DNA of 64,000 bases from SG8-40 sp963792855. GTDB lineage: Bacteria > Pseudomonadota > Gammaproteobacteria > Burkholderiales > Eutrophovitaceae. The notes below the pieces were generated by a model that was not told where the DNA came from, did not search any database, and saw only the letters and a program-made list of their open reading frames with translations. Position numbers and translations under genes: made by a program. Below, in pieces: positions 62,994-64,000 of this stretch; the stretch's first letter is position 1, and each line of letters opens with the position of its first letter. Location of the stretch: assembly GCA_963792855.1 (NCBI GenBank), contig CAWBXZ010000018.1, positions 372,001-436,000 on the forward strand, written 5' to 3'.

Positions 62994-63701
62994 ATGATTG
63001 ACCTTTATTACTGGCCGACGCCAAACGGCCACAAGATTACGATTTACCTTGAGGAAACCGGCACGGATTACCGCATTCATCCGGTGCACATTGGCCGGGG
63101 CGAACAGTTCAAGCCGGATTTTCTGAAGATCGCCCCCAACAACCGCATGCCCGCGATCATCGACCGTCACCCGGCGGATGGTGGCGAACCGATTTCAATT
63201 TTCGAATCCGGTGCGATCCTGCTTTACCTCGCGGAGAAAACCGGAAAGTACCTCCCGGCGGATACCCGCGGCCGCGTCGAGGTGCTGCAGTGGCTGTTCT
63301 GGCAGATGGCCGGGCTCGGCCCGATGGCGGGACAGAATCATCATTTCGTGAAATACGCACCGGAAAAGCTGCCTTACGCCATGGATCGCTATATCAACGA
63401 AACATCGCGTCTGTACGCGGTGCTCGACCGTCGTCTGGCCGATCGCGCTTATGTCGCGGGCGACTACTCGATTGCCGACATGGCCGCTTATCCCTGGGTT
63501 GTTCCGCACGAGCGCCAGCAGCAGGATCTCGACGCGTTTCCGAATTTGAAGCGCTGGTTCGAAACCATCCGCGTGCGCCCTGCCGTGGTGCGTGCTTACG
63601 ACAAAGGTGCGGCGATCAGTTCAAAGCCGGTCGTCGATGAGGACGCGAAGAAGTTCCTGTTTGGCCAGACCGCCGACACCATTCGCGCGGGTGCGAAATG
63701 A
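62994..63701 (+). CDS. Glutathione S-transferase, nu/YfcG-like class
   Basis: The 235-residue protein begins MIDLYYWPTPNGHKITIYLEE, the YfcG/YghU-like (nu-class) opening in which Thr-Pro-Asn replaces the catalytic Ser/Tyr. IAPNNRMPAIIDR (cis-proline) and SIFESGAILLYLAEKTGKYLP complete the glutathione site. Nu-class enzymes usually act on disulfides and peroxides with two glutathiones bound. GAGGAAG precedes the ATG. It overlaps the next GST gene by ATGA, so both are translationally coupled. Confidence 0.9.
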   Translation: MIDLYYWPTPNGHKITIYLEETGTDYRIHPVHIGRGEQFKPDFLKIAPNNRMPAIIDRHPADGGEPISIFESGAILLYLAEKTGKYLPADTRGRVEVLQWLFWQMAGLGPMAGQNHHFVKYAPEKLPYAMDRYINETSRLYAVLDRRLADRAYVAGDYSIADMAAYPWVVPHERQQQDLDAFPNLKRWFETIRVRPAVVRAYDKGAAISSKPVVDEDAKKFLFGQTADTIRAGAK

Positions 63702-64000
63702 GTATTGAACTTTATGATCTTGCAACGGCTGATCCGGAGCTGCGATTTTCACCCTATTGCTGGCGCGTGAAAATGGCACTGGCGCACAAGGCGCTTGAAT
63801 GGCGGGAGATCGCGTGCTGCTTCACCGATAAAGATCGGCTGCCGCAGCCCAATGCCGGCACCGTTCCCGTGTTGGTCGATGACGGCAAGGTGATCGGCGA
63901 CTCCTGGCAGATTGCCGAGTATCTTGACCAGCGCTATCCGGAAAACCCCCTGTTTGCCTGCGATGAAGCCAGATCGGTTGCGTTGCTGGTGAAGTTCTGG
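63698..64000 (+). CDS. Glutathione S-transferase, 3' end outside window
   Basis: The ATG at 63698 overlaps the stop of the upstream GST (ATGA). The visible 101 residues form the thioredoxin domain: FSPYCWRVKMALAHKAL, then NAGTVPVLVDDGKVIGDSWQIAEYLDQRYP, with the S/T glutathione-binding helix. The Pro-Tyr-Cys-Trp motif suggests a Cys- or Ser-type class. The remainder lies beyond the window. Confidence 0.9.
   Translation, partial: MSIELYDLATADPELRFSPYCWRVKMALAHKALEWREIACCFTDKDRLPQPNAGTVPVLVDDGKVIGDSWQIAEYLDQRYPENPLFACDEARSVALLVKFW

Noticed and set aside
1..64000. CRISPR array, prophage, integrative element or known antiphage system
   Set aside because: No regularly spaced repeats, integrase, tRNA-linked attachment site, capsid or defence-family genes were seen.

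Overview
The window looks like chromosomal DNA of a GC-rich, free-living Gram-negative proteobacterium, most likely a gammaproteobacterium. The evidence is an EmrRAB-like efflux operon, type IV pilus minor pilins with PilY1, MipA/OmpV-like, Omp85-type and other outer-membrane barrels, YqgE/AlgH, glutathione reductase with several glutathione transferases, and a DUF3460-type small protein. The lineage is inferred from gene content only. I see no rRNA, tRNA, CRISPR array, integrase or insertion sequence.

Layout. 1-11.2 kb: acid-sugar and small-molecule catabolism (FAH-fold 2-keto-3-deoxy acid dehydratase-like protein, Tat-type aldo/keto reductase, ATP/ADP-translocase-like carrier, threonine ammonia-lyase, EthD-like protein, HCCA isomerase, a nucleotidyl-cyclase-like DUF2652 protein, and a split UxaA plus enolase-superfamily dehydratase operon). 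11.3-14.7 kb: marR-emrA-emrB with a palindromic operator overlapping a TATAAT box. 14.8-24.9 kb: zinc alcohol dehydrogenase, CitE-like lyase, GST, LLM oxidoreductase plus MFS pair, DUF481 barrel, SRAP peptidase, DUF3460 protein, oligopeptidase B.

24.9-31.7 kb: a type IV pilus minor-pilin operon (pilE-fimT-pilV-pilW-pilX-pilY1) preceded by a clear cyclic-di-GMP-I (GEMM) riboswitch and closed by a strong intrinsic terminator. pilY1 carries two opposite one-base frameshifts about 40 bp apart. 31.8-39.5 kb: HupE/UreJ-like protein, exported acetamidase/formamidase, a short TAXI-like binding protein with an overlapping helical partner, threonine aldolase, a NYN-LOTUS RNA-metabolism protein and cardiolipin synthase. 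39.6-47.6 kb: an octaheme cytochrome c/TPR protein, an Omp85-type barrel, a frameshifted lipoprotein hydrolase, an outer-membrane barrel followed by the decayed tail of a second copy, and a MipA/OmpV-like barrel.

47.6-60.2 kb: FrnE-like DsbA protein, di-heme oxidoreductase, potassium channel, SDR, exported YqgE-like protein, serine hydrolase, DUF6806-like protein, KefB/C-type antiporter, RidA, a non-canonical Nramp-family transporter and glutathione reductase. 60.3-64 kb: a PRISE-like reductase, then a TetR regulator with a 26-bp palindromic operator leading into a HAD dehalogenase and two GSTs. With the nearby glutathione reductase this suggests a glutathione-linked detoxification neighbourhood.

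Three apparently disrupted genes (pilY1, the lipoprotein hydrolase, the barrel remnant) are each broken by single-base changes in short homopolymers, so assembly error must be excluded before they are called pseudogenes. The best-supported regulatory novelty is riboswitch control of the whole minor-pilin/PilY1 operon.
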